Source: Sphingobacterium deserti (GTDB lineage: Bacteria > Bacteroidota > Bacteroidia > Sphingobacteriales > Sphingobacteriaceae). From it: a DNA stretch of 64,000 bases. The stretch covers positions 1-64,000 of the forward strand of contig NZ_JJMU01000062.1 in assembly GCF_000757725.1 (NCBI RefSeq), given 5' to 3'. Numbering within the stretch: position 1 is the first letter of the stretch; each line of letters starts with the position of its first letter. Under the pieces are notes generated by a model. The model saw nothing but the letters and a program-made list of their open reading frames with translations. It was not told the DNA's origin and ran no database searches. Positions 33,929 to 41,814 of this stretch are shown in pieces. Made by a program: the position numbers and the translations under genes.

Positions 33929-34182
33929 TTAGTTTAGATAGCGTATACAGTCGAACTTGCGCGTATTACTGAATTGCATTGTGCAGTAATACATTTTAAA
34001 AGGTTGAAGAGCAAAAATAATAGGTACTAATGAAATGTGAAAATGTTTTTTGAATTTATTGATAGGGCAAGCTTGGCCTATTAAACCGGTTGGAACGAAA
34101 TTTTTAGTAGGTTATGGCAGGGAATGTGTCAAACACAGCGTCGTTTCAAAGACTATCTATTGGTTTTCAACTGCTTTGTTGC

Positions 34183-34419
34183 TTATTTCAAATACATGGC
34201 TTCGCGGTGCTCCAACACCTCTTTTATCGTTGGCGTACCTTTCGCTAATAACGTTTCATGATAGGGTGCTTTAATAATTACCTTATACGTTTTACCGTTT
34301 ACGGAAAGAAAAAACAATGCGCCGTTAGTGATTTGGCCTTCATCGACCAATAAGGTATATTTTTCAGCTGGCTGCTTCAGAAGCTGATGTTTGCTAAAAA
34401 GTGTAAGTAGTTGTTCCAT
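34183..34419 (-). CDS. Small hypothetical protein after the universal stress protein gene
   Basis: The 78-residue protein (MEQLLTLF...) is soluble and unrecognised. The ATG at 34419 lies one base after the stop codon of the universal stress protein gene (TAAGATG), which makes coupled translation very likely. A longer frame, to 34476, would overlap that gene by over 50 bp and is rejected. It probably works with the stress protein, but nothing in its sequence shows how. Confidence 0.65.
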   Translation of the reverse strand: MEQLLTLFSKHQLLKQPAEKYTLLVDEGQITNGALFFLSVNGKTYKVIIKAPYHETLLAKGTPTIKEVLEHREAMYLK

Positions 34420-34420
34420 C

Positions 34421-35278
34421 TTAAAAGTTTCCGGGGTCATCACCTTCTTGCAGAACAAGTGTCGCCATATTTGCATGTACGCGAAGACGATTGCTAATGC
34501 TCGATGTGAAAATCCGTTCTAAAAAATTTCTATTTCGCTTTACAACACATAGGAGATCGGCGCCATACTGATTGATGTACACATTCACCGTGTGTTCTAT
34601 AGACTCCTTGTATTCCAGAAAGACAAATTCAAGCTTTTCTTCTTGAAATTTCTTTCGCCAACGCTCCGAAATACCGATCACCTCTGCGTTGTATTCTTTA
34701 TGCACGTATACGCATTTCACTCGGACACCAAAAGGGCGGATAATGTCGAATATTTCTTGAAGCGCCGCCTCGTCATTATCACGGAATAAGGTCGTAAAGA
34801 TGACTTCCTCGATGCGTTTATAATTTGATTCCTTAGGAACCGACAGTACAGGTACTCTTACGCCACGTATTACGCCCAATGTATTTGAACCAAATATCTT
34901 GTCTATCAAACCCTGCGCGCGGTTGGTGCCCATCAGCACAAAGTTTATTTTTTCCCGTTCTATTATTTCTTCTGCATTGGCGACCACTGTACCTTCTTCG
35001 AATAAAAATGTAAGTGGGATCTGCGCTAGGTCTTTCTCCAAAGCTATGCTTCGCAGCAATTCCGTATGCCTTTTGTAGCTCTCAAATTGATGAAATTCGT
35101 AGTTTTCGTAAACTTCCGGAACAATTTCGGGCTGACCACCATGCGTAGCCGTCAAAACAGGTTGCATATACGTATGCAAAACATAGATTGTGGCTTTAAG
35201 ATCCTTCGCTAAGTGCAAGGCATATACAAAGGCATTATTGGCCGCATCGGAAAAATCAGTAGGAAACAAAATTCTCAT
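34421..35278 (-). CDS. Tandem universal stress protein
   Basis: The 285-residue protein has two UspA domains. The first (about 1-145) has the ATP-binding pattern GTNRAQGLIDKIFGSNT near 117-133. The second (about 150-280) has a less complete motif. UspA proteins bind ATP and help cells survive starvation and other stress; the exact job is rarely known. It is the first gene of a two-gene operon. The region upstream (35279-35496) is shared with the divergent sigma factor gene. Confidence 0.92.
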   Translation of the reverse strand: MRILFPTDFSDAANNAFVYALHLAKDLKATIYVLHTYMQPVLTATHGGQPEIVPEVYENYEFHQFESYKRHTELLRSIALEKDLAQIPLTFLFEEGTVVANAEEIIEREKINFVLMGTNRAQGLIDKIFGSNTLGVIRGVRVPVLSVPKESNYKRIEEVIFTTLFRDNDEAALQEIFDIIRPFGVRVKCVYVHKEYNAEVIGISERWRKKFQEEKLEFVFLEYKESIEHTVNVYINQYGADLLCVVKRNRNFLERIFTSSISNRLRVHANMATLVLQEGDDPGNF

Positions 35279-35496
35279 GAGCTCAACGTATTATTTCTGT
35301 TGAAAGCAATTTACACTATTTAACGTTCTAAAACAATCAGCGTCGGGGATTTATTTTTTTTTCAGCTGTAGCATCGGTATCAAAGATTGCGTTATCTAAG
35401 CAATTTATAAGATCGAGGGTATGATGAAATTTTAGTTCGCTGTTCGGCTAGTAAAAGATTATTTCGCTAAATTGGCTTATCGGAGCAGACGATTAA

Positions 35497-36108
35497 ATGA
35501 AGAGCATTCGGCAATACTGGAAAAGAGAAACTCTTTTGTCCCTTCGGGAGGCATTGGACGACTGTGTTTTGGAAAAATCCGAACGAGGAAAATCTTTCAT
35601 TTACAAGAAATACTACGGATATGTAATGGCTGTCGTTCTTCGTTATGTTAACGCCGAGATGGATGCGGAGGAAGTAGTCAATGAGTCGTTTGTAAAGGTA
35701 TTTCGAAAAAGCGAAAGTTTTGAAAAACATGCCGATGATGAAGTATTAGAAAAAACGTTTCGCTCTTGGTTGGCACGTATAGCTGTTAATACATCGATCG
35801 ATATGCTTCGAAGCAAGAAGCCGATGGAATATTTTGACGATACTTCCGCTGAAGATATAAAAATGCACAGTACCGTTATAAGTGATAAGTTGGGTGTAGA
35901 AGATATTCTGAAATTGCTGGATAAAATACCCGATATACAACGGTCTATCTTTAATTTATTTGAGATAGAGGGGTATTCACACGAAGAGATTGGTGAAATG
36001 CTGAGTATTCCGGAGAGCACGTCAAGGACGTATTTGACGAGAGCTAAGCAACGGTTGAGAAAGTTATACATAGAAGAATTTACTGTTTCGCAAAATATAC
36101 ATATGTAA
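35497..36108 (+). CDS. ECF-like RNA polymerase sigma factor
   Basis: The 203-residue protein has the sigma-70 region 2 (about 35-105, YKKYYGYVMAVVLRYV and ESFVKVFRK) and region 4 (about 135-190, with the helix-turn-helix GYSHEEIGEMLSIPESTSRT). There is no region 1 or 3, as in extracytoplasmic-function sigma factors. Its gene lies 13 bp before a protein with an anti-sigma-like N-terminus and a beta-barrel-like C-terminus, so the two are probably cotranscribed and antagonistic. Such factors in Bacteroidota usually direct envelope or outer-membrane gene sets; the targets here are unknown. Confidence 0.93.
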   Translation: MKSIRQYWKRETLLSLREALDDCVLEKSERGKSFIYKKYYGYVMAVVLRYVNAEMDAEEVVNESFVKVFRKSESFEKHADDEVLEKTFRSWLARIAVNTSIDMLRSKKPMEYFDDTSAEDIKMHSTVISDKLGVEDILKLLDKIPDIQRSIFNLFEIEGYSHEEIGEMLSIPESTSRTYLTRAKQRLRKLYIEEFTVSQNIHM

Positions 36109-36121
36109 TTGCGGGGGAAAG

Positions 36122-37471
36122 ATGGAAGAAAGCAACAACAAAGAACTGATTGAGGTTATCAAAGAGCGGCTTAAGACTGCTGATGAGATTCCTTATCGCA
36201 CGGGAGCATGGGAGGATTATAAGGCTAAATATCAGCCTAAGAAGACTGCTCGGTTATTGCCGGTGTATTGGGCTGCCGCAGCTGCATTAGTTGTAGGTAG
36301 TTTCACATTTTTGCTTTTTAACAAAGACGAAGCAAGTCATGTTGTTGTACAGCAGGAGTCTTCCTCAAAAACAAAAGAAGTATCTACGAAGAACGCTGAT
36401 TCGTTAACACCATCCGGAGAGCAGAAGCAGATGTTGGGAGAGGCCGCATTCCCGCCATCGGCTATAACCCCAAGCGGGATCTATAAAGAAGATGTAGAAA
36501 GTATATTGCAGAACGACGCACGATCTTCTGCAAATTTGTTGGCATTGGACGCTAGTTCACTAACACTGGCTATGCGGCCTTGGGCAGGGGAGCGGTCAAC
36601 CATAAATTTTGAATTAAATCTGCTGCCTAAATTTTCGCATTTCAAGGATGATGACGGCCAACAGGCGCGATATGAATCAAACCTGAGTGATGCGTTTGTT
36701 TTAGCACAGCAAGAGAATACGCAACAGTCTACTCGTGAAAAAACTTCCTTGGATCTAAAACCGAAGCGGTTTAGTTTTAATAATAAATTTGAATTAGGCG
36801 CATTTGTCAGTCCGTCTACAACAAATCAAACTTTTGATGTGGGAGGGGGGCTTGTGCTTGCTTACCAGTTATCGGATAAGTTGGCACTACGCACTGGTGC
36901 TTCATTTAATCAATATGAAGTAGGTATACTGGGGGCAGACCTCGGATCGGTTAACGGTGGTGATACGCGTTTCGATTCGCCCTCGTCAACAGGCGGCGGC
37001 GCATCTCTGGTGTCAAACGATGTACCTTACCGCACAAGCAACCTTCTATTACCTGATTTAAATTCCGTCTCAGGCAAAGTGCAAACGCTGGACATCCCGC
37101 TCGAAGTGAAATATAACGTTGGTCGGCAATTCTATGCCACTGGCGGTGTCTCGTACGCCGTCGTGCTTTCCCAAGAGCGGTTTAACCATATTACGGAGTA
37201 TAGCGGCGTTCCGACATATTCCAGCGCCTCAGACTCTGGCGAGCCTACCAATCAACCGATGGCGGTCGAGCGTACCTTGCAGGCCGAAGCAAATAATGTC
37301 AACACGAATGGATTTGGTGGGTTTGTGAATTTCTCCATCGGTAGAAAAACCAAATTGAGCAAATCTTTTAAACTATCTATAGAACCCTTTGTGAAGATTC
37401 CTATAGGACAGTTTAAAAGCGCTGATATGGATTACACCAACGGTGGGCTTCGTGTAATTACCACTTTTTAA
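36122..37471 (+). CDS. Membrane-anchored protein with anti-sigma-like start and outer-membrane barrel-like end
   Basis: The 449 residues comprise a cytosolic N-terminus (1-44) with helix-forming charged sequence, one membrane helix (about 45-66), a low-complexity linker (about 70-210) and a C-terminal domain (about 215-449) of alternating strands like the PorT/OmpW-type beta-barrel family (NNKFELGAFVS, GGGLVLAYQLSDKLALRTG, LEVKYNVGRQFYATGGVSYA). The N-terminal part sits where an anti-sigma factor is expected after a sigma gene. The barrel-like domain would have to lie in the periplasm or outer membrane, so the protein may span the envelope. Function is inferred from context. Confidence 0.75.
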   Translation: MEESNNKELIEVIKERLKTADEIPYRTGAWEDYKAKYQPKKTARLLPVYWAAAAALVVGSFTFLLFNKDEASHVVVQQESSSKTKEVSTKNADSLTPSGEQKQMLGEAAFPPSAITPSGIYKEDVESILQNDARSSANLLALDASSLTLAMRPWAGERSTINFELNLLPKFSHFKDDDGQQARYESNLSDAFVLAQQENTQQSTREKTSLDLKPKRFSFNNKFELGAFVSPSTTNQTFDVGGGLVLAYQLSDKLALRTGASFNQYEVGILGADLGSVNGGDTRFDSPSSTGGGASLVSNDVPYRTSNLLLPDLNSVSGKVQTLDIPLEVKYNVGRQFYATGGVSYAVVLSQERFNHITEYSGVPTYSSASDSGEPTNQPMAVERTLQAEANNVNTNGFGGFVNFSIGRKTKLSKSFKLSIEPFVKIPIGQFKSADMDYTNGGLRVITTF

Positions 37472-37534
37472 AACAAATACATTCGCAAAAGCGCAGATAC
37501 TTGTCGACCATTCGTTGGGTATGAAACTGACTAA

Positions 37535-38146
37535 CTAAAGTTCGTCTATTCTTACCCAACCCATTCCTGCTGCAATCGCGCCTTGAACGCCGGGATTGCC
37601 ATCTTCAAAGACCAAGCATTCGTGTGGAGCTACGTTTAGCTGTTCAGCTGCCAGTAAAAAGGGTTGAGGAGATGGTTTGCCTTCAGGCGTATCGCCGGCG
37701 CAAACCAACGTCTCGTATTTCCCGATTAAACCGATGACATTTAGCGTAATGTTCAACGTTGACCGCGAGCCACCGGAGACGAGTCCGATCTTTTTATGAC
37801 CTACATTTGCTAAAAGATGTTGCAAGACGTAGTCTACAGGAAGTGTATGTTGAATGAATTGTTCTATAAAGACGGTAGATTTACGCTTTGCAAACTCCAA
37901 AATGTTTATTTCCTTTCCGTAACGTAGACCTATTTCTTCGGCCACAGCTACTGTAGGCCACCCAGCAAGTTCTTCAACGATGTCTCCATCCAGATCAATA
38001 AGGTATTCGGCGGCCGTGGCAACATATGAAGCCTTGTGGGCCGGCATGTTATCGGCCAACGTGCCATCCACATCATAAAGTAGCGCGCTATACGGCGCTG
38101 CTATCTGCTGTAAAAGTTCAAATTTTCGTTGAGATTCTGCATTCAT
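37535..38146 (-). CDS. HAD-family phosphatase (beta-phosphoglucomutase-like)
   Basis: The 203-residue cytosolic enzyme has the HAD catalytic motif YDVDGTLAD (Asp25 nucleophile, Asp27 general acid), GLVSGGSRSTL as motif II and the C-terminal motif VFEDGNPGVQGAIAAGM. A helical cap lies between motif I and motif II, as in the phosphoglycolate phosphatase/beta-phosphoglucomutase subgroup. The substrate is not known. It is transcribed on the minus strand, 44 bp downstream of the proline dehydrogenase gene. Confidence 0.93.
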   Translation of the reverse strand: MNAESQRKFELLQQIAAPYSALLYDVDGTLADNMPAHKASYVATAAEYLIDLDGDIVEELAGWPTVAVAEEIGLRYGKEINILEFAKRKSTVFIEQFIQHTLPVDYVLQHLLANVGHKKIGLVSGGSRSTLNITLNVIGLIGKYETLVCAGDTPEGKPSPQPFLLAAEQLNVAPHECLVFEDGNPGVQGAIAAGMGWVRIDEL

Positions 38147-38190
38147 AGCGCAAACATAAAAAATCTTGACCGATAGTACCGGCAGACAGG

Positions 38191-39384
38191 CTATTTTTGT
38201 TGCTTTCGCCTTGCCTTTTCTTTGATAATTAGATTTAACTCCCGCCCAGTTTGTCCGCCTACTGACGTATTTTCCTGCGCCCGACGAAATAAGTAAGGCA
38301 TCACCGCTTTAACAGGGCCATACGGCATATACTTTGCAATATTGAAACCAGCAGCCGCTAGATTGAAGGATAGGTTATCAGACATGCCTAACAGCTGCGC
38401 AAAGTACACATGGTCGTTTTTAGGTGATATTCCCCTTTTCAAAACTTCTTCCGCTAATATTCTGGAACTTTCCTCGTTATGCGTTCCCGCCATCATTCCA
38501 ATTCTGTTGATATGGTCAAGACAAAAAACGATAGCCTCGTTATAGTCTACATCGCTTGCAGTCTTATTTGGTTGAATGGGTGATTCATACCTTTTTTCCG
38601 CTGCGCGTGCGCGCTCAATCTCCATATAGGCGCCGCGTACAATCTTCGCACCTAGATAGAAATTTTGGGTTTGGGCATACGCGAAATCTGCTTTTAATGA
38701 CGCAAGTTTATCGTGTCTATATAATTGATAGGTATTGTACACGATGGCTTTTTCCTTGTTGTACTTCTCCATCATCTCACGCGCGAAGTCATCAATCGTA
38801 TCCTGTATCCATGAATGCTCAGCGTCTATCAATACGTTGATATCCGCTTCGTAGCATGCTTTACAAATTTTGTCAATCCGGGCATATACTTTGTCGAATT
38901 CCGCGCGCTCCTTATCATTTAATTTTTGTTTCGCATCCAATTTCGCAAACAGGTCGAAGCGACCCAAGCCTGTAGGCTTGAATACGCAAAAAGAAATATG
39001 CTGGTTAGTTTTTGCATAGTCTACGGTGCGTAATATTTCAGCGCAGGTGTTGTCGAAGCTTTGTTCTGATTCTTCACCCTCTACCGAATAATCTAAGATG
39101 GTTGTGACATTGCCTCTGCCAAGTTCTGCTATAGCGGGTGCACAGCCTTCGATGGATTCACCCCCGCAAAACTGTTTGTAAATGGTGTTTCGGATGATTC
39201 CCTGGATAGGCAGCCCTATATTCAGCGCAAAAGTCGTAATCGGTGTCCCCACTTTGATCAATCCGTTACTCGCAACCATCTTGAAAAGCCAATACGCTCT
39301 ATCCAATTCCTTATCACTCTTGTTACGAAAAGCAATTTCCGTATTATCGAAATCGATTTTTATCTCGCTATGGGCAGCTATCAT
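38191..39384 (-). CDS. putA: Proline dehydrogenase
   Basis: The 397-residue FAD enzyme oxidises L-proline to pyrroline-5-carboxylate, the first step of proline breakdown. It has the family's TIM-barrel pattern with LIDAEHSWIQDT, VRGAYMEIERARA and the C-terminal YMPYGPVKAVMPYLFRRAQE. The length fits the single-domain Bacteroidota type, without a pyrroline-5-carboxylate dehydrogenase fusion. I chose the ATG at 39384 because the longer frame begins at a TTG inside the promoter element TAATTTTG (39403-39410). No pyrroline-5-carboxylate dehydrogenase gene lies in this window. The symbol follows the usual name for the activity. Confidence 0.93.
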   Translation of the reverse strand: MIAAHSEIKIDFDNTEIAFRNKSDKELDRAYWLFKMVASNGLIKVGTPITTFALNIGLPIQGIIRNTIYKQFCGGESIEGCAPAIAELGRGNVTTILDYSVEGEESEQSFDNTCAEILRTVDYAKTNQHISFCVFKPTGLGRFDLFAKLDAKQKLNDKERAEFDKVYARIDKICKACYEADINVLIDAEHSWIQDTIDDFAREMMEKYNKEKAIVYNTYQLYRHDKLASLKADFAYAQTQNFYLGAKIVRGAYMEIERARAAEKRYESPIQPNKTASDVDYNEAIVFCLDHINRIGMMAGTHNEESSRILAEEVLKRGISPKNDHVYFAQLLGMSDNLSFNLAAAGFNIAKYMPYGPVKAVMPYLFRRAQENTSVGGQTGRELNLIIKEKARRKQQK

Positions 39385-39402
39385 ATGTGTAAAATTAATG
39401 GC

Positions 39403-39410
39403 CAAAATTA
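39403..39410 (-). promoter_or_regulatory. -7 promoter element of the proline dehydrogenase gene
   Basis: The minus-strand sequence is TAATTTTG, an exact TAnnTTTG match, about 19 bp before the ATG at 39384. The short leader is normal for the group. It argues that the TTG inside it is not a start codon. Confidence 0.55.
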
Positions 39411-39470
39411 AATATTTATTTTGAATAGCCTTATATTTACGGGATGCTAAAAACGGATTTATTTTAATTT

Positions 39471-39677
39471 ATGCAAACATTTTCATTGAAAGGAGAATAC
39501 ATCCAAATGATTCAGCTTTTAAAGGTGATGAATTGGGTGGAACATGGTGCTATGGCACAGTTTGTTGTGGAGGAAGGGCTTGTCAAATACAATGGCGAAG
39601 TAGATTACCGGAAACGGTTGAAGGTTAAGAAAGATGACGTCGTGGAGTTCGATGGACAGCAAGTCAAAATTATTTAA
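39471..39677 (+). CDS. S4-domain RNA-binding protein (YbcJ-like)
   Basis: The 68-residue protein is a single S4 domain (YIQMIQLLKVMNWV, then VEEGLVKYNGEVDYRKRLK and KKDDVVEFDGQQVKI). S4 domains bind structured RNA, often rRNA. Stand-alone forms are commonly named YbcJ or YlmH-like and are thought to take part in ribosome assembly or quality control. It is followed 11 bp later by aroB, suggesting cotranscription. Confidence 0.9.
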   Translation: MQTFSLKGEYIQMIQLLKVMNWVEHGAMAQFVVEEGLVKYNGEVDYRKRLKVKKDDVVEFDGQQVKII

Positions 39678-39688
39678 TATCTTAGTAC

Positions 39689-40759
39689 ATGACTAAAGAA
39701 ATAGCTAGCTTAGGCTATACCGTATATTTTGAGAAAAACCTTGATTCTCTTGCCTCATTTATTTCCACTCGAGAATATTCACAGATTTTAATACTTGTAG
39801 ATCGTAATACGAATGACCATTGCCTTCCGTTGTTGCAGCAAGTGATACCGCAGATTTCAGACTATGATATCATCGAGGTGGACCCGGGAGAGGAAAATAA
39901 AAACATTGACTTTTGTATAGGCGTTTGGAAGACAATGCTTGATTTCGGAGCTGACAGGAAAGCGTTGATGATCAATTTAGGTGGCGGTGTAGTTACCGAT
40001 TTAGGTGGATTTGCGGCAGCGACCTATAAAAGGGGGATCGATTTCATCCAAGTGCCTACAACATTACTGTCACAAGTAGACGCTTCCGTCGGTGGCAAAA
40101 CAGGTATAGATTTAGACAATGTAAAGAATATCATCGGCACATTTACGCAGCCACAGGCAGTCTTCATTAGTTCGCTATTTTTGAAATCCCTGGATGAAAG
40201 GCAGACGCGATCGGGTTTCGCGGAGGTCATCAAGCACGGGTTGATTTTTGACAGAGCGCTATTTGAGCAAACGCAATATGTCAATTTAGAATCCGATGAT
40301 TTGGATGATATAATTTATAGGTCCGTAGCTATCAAGAATGAAGTAATTACCCAAGATCCGACAGAGAAAGGTCTTCGCAAAATACTCAATTTTGGTCATA
40401 CGATAGGTCATGCAGTGGAAGGGTATTCGCTACTCCATGACGAGAATCCACTATTACACGGCGAGGCCATTGCCTTGGGCATGATCTGCGAATCTTATTT
40501 GTCGCATAAGCTCAATGGATTGAAAGAAGAGGATTTGCAGCGCGTCGTGCAACGCTTTGATGCCGTCTTTGACCGCTACACGCTGAAGACTGAAATGTAT
40601 GACGAGCTTTTGATGCTAATGCAGAACGATAAGAAGAACGAAGCGAAACAACTCGGCTTTGCATTGTTGGCTGATATTGGAAAATGCGACTACAACCTAT
40701 TTGTCGAGGAGGCCGATATACTGGAAAGTCTAAATTTTTATAAAAATTTACCGATATGA
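39689..40759 (+). CDS. aroB: 3-dehydroquinate synthase
   Basis: The 356-residue enzyme converts DAHP to 3-dehydroquinate, the second step of the shikimate pathway, using NAD+ and a divalent metal. The family motifs are clear: GGGVVTDLGGFAAATYKRG (the NAD-binding glycine region), VDASVGGKTGID, the metal-ligand pattern with GFAEVIKHG, and NFGHTIGHAVEGYS. The length matches the family. It overlaps the next gene by four bases (ATGA). Confidence 0.97.
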   Translation: MTKEIASLGYTVYFEKNLDSLASFISTREYSQILILVDRNTNDHCLPLLQQVIPQISDYDIIEVDPGEENKNIDFCIGVWKTMLDFGADRKALMINLGGGVVTDLGGFAAATYKRGIDFIQVPTTLLSQVDASVGGKTGIDLDNVKNIIGTFTQPQAVFISSLFLKSLDERQTRSGFAEVIKHGLIFDRALFEQTQYVNLESDDLDDIIYRSVAIKNEVITQDPTEKGLRKILNFGHTIGHAVEGYSLLHDENPLLHGEAIALGMICESYLSHKLNGLKEEDLQRVVQRFDAVFDRYTLKTEMYDELLMLMQNDKKNEAKQLGFALLADIGKCDYNLFVEEADILESLNFYKNLPI

Positions 40760-41472
40760 TGAGAACAAACCTATCTATCTTGCTTTTTATATTTTGCGGT
40801 ACGCTACTTAGCCGTGCACAGCAAAATGTGTTGATTTTCTCTAAAACAACAGAATTTCGACATGAGAGTATCCCTAAGGGAGTGGCTACCGTGTCAGAAA
40901 TCTTAAAAGCAGAAGGGATAGGTGTTCAACACACAGAAGATGTGTTGTATTTTTGCAAGGACAGCTTGGCCAATTTCGACGCTTTAATCTTTCTAAGCAC
41001 GACGGGCGATCTTTTTGACACAGAACAAAAAAAAGCGATTCAACAGTTTATTAATTCTGGAAAAGGTTTTGTTGGGATTCACGCTGCCTCAGATACGGAG
41101 CATCATTGGCCGTGGTATGGACAACTTGTTGGCGGATATTTTGCCAGTCATCCTGCAGTGCAAAAGGCTAAAATTGATGTGTTAAAAAAGGATCATCCTT
41201 CTACAGAGGGGTTACAAAGTGTGTGGTGGCATAAAGATGAGTGGTATGATTTTAAAGAGGTGCAGCCTGGTCTGAATATTTTGATGACTGTTGATGAAAG
41301 CAGCTATAAAGGTGGTAAAATGGGGCAATTTCACCCTGTTGCCTGGTTTCGCGAGTTTGACGGGGGGCGGACTTTTTACACTGCTTTAGGGCACACCAAT
41401 GAATCTTTTGATAGTAAAGAATTTCGTAAACACTTATTGGGAGGGGTTAAATATGTGTTACAATTACACTAA
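40756..41472 (+). CDS. Secreted ThuA-domain protein
   Basis: The 238-residue protein has a signal peptide (1-21, ending LLSRAQ) and a ThuA fold, related to class I glutamine amidotransferases: VLIFSKTTEFRHESIP, FLSTTGDLFDTEQK, GFVGIHAASDTEH and GRTFYTALGHTNESF. ThuA-type proteins are linked to sugar metabolism (trehalose utilisation, keto-sugar hydrolysis); the activity of secreted forms is not settled. It overlaps aroB by ATGA, which looks like translational coupling rather than a functional link. Confidence 0.92.
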   Translation: MMRTNLSILLFIFCGTLLSRAQQNVLIFSKTTEFRHESIPKGVATVSEILKAEGIGVQHTEDVLYFCKDSLANFDALIFLSTTGDLFDTEQKKAIQQFINSGKGFVGIHAASDTEHHWPWYGQLVGGYFASHPAVQKAKIDVLKKDHPSTEGLQSVWWHKDEWYDFKEVQPGLNILMTVDESSYKGGKMGQFHPVAWFREFDGGRTFYTALGHTNESFDSKEFRKHLLGGVKYVLQLH

Positions 41473-41814
41473 GGATTAACTCATATATTCATCAAATTAA
41501 GCTAAACCCAAACGGTTTAGCTTTTTTATTTTCAAAAAATCATATATCATGACTTGTTTTAATATAGGTATTTTTATAGATTAGTTTATTGAAATATATT
41601 ATATTTAGAATATAATTCATAAATATTTAAATTATTAAAATTATTCCTGATGAAATAAGATTTGTTTATTGATTTAATATACAATGTGTTTAAACGACCA
41701 TCTGTAACATACTAAACTAGCATGCCTATGTAGAAAAACCTATTTGAACGATGTGCTTATTGTGCATTATTTTAATCCGCAAAGTTTAATTATAAACCAT
41801 CACTTATTTTAATA
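41473..41814. other. Intergenic region upstream of the first SusC gene
   Basis: The 342-bp stretch holds the terminator after the ThuA-domain gene (41499-41530), an extremely AT-rich tract (41560-41700) and the leader of the first SusC gene. Short parts recur upstream of the second SusC gene: CCTATGTAGAAA (41726-41737 and 47252-47263) and AAACG-TTTAGCTT-like sequence. No exact -7 element is evident. Confidence 0.5.
41499..41530 (+). terminator. Rho-independent terminator after the ThuA-domain gene
   Basis: AAGCTAAACC and GGTTTAGCTT form a perfect 10-bp stem around CAAAC, followed by a T-rich tail. It closes the S4-aroB-ThuA transcript and insulates the SusC gene downstream. Confidence 0.9.

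Noticed and set aside
34420..34476. N-terminal extension of the small protein after the universal stress protein gene
   Set aside because: It would lie inside the stress protein gene; the ATG at 34419 directly after that stop codon fits better.
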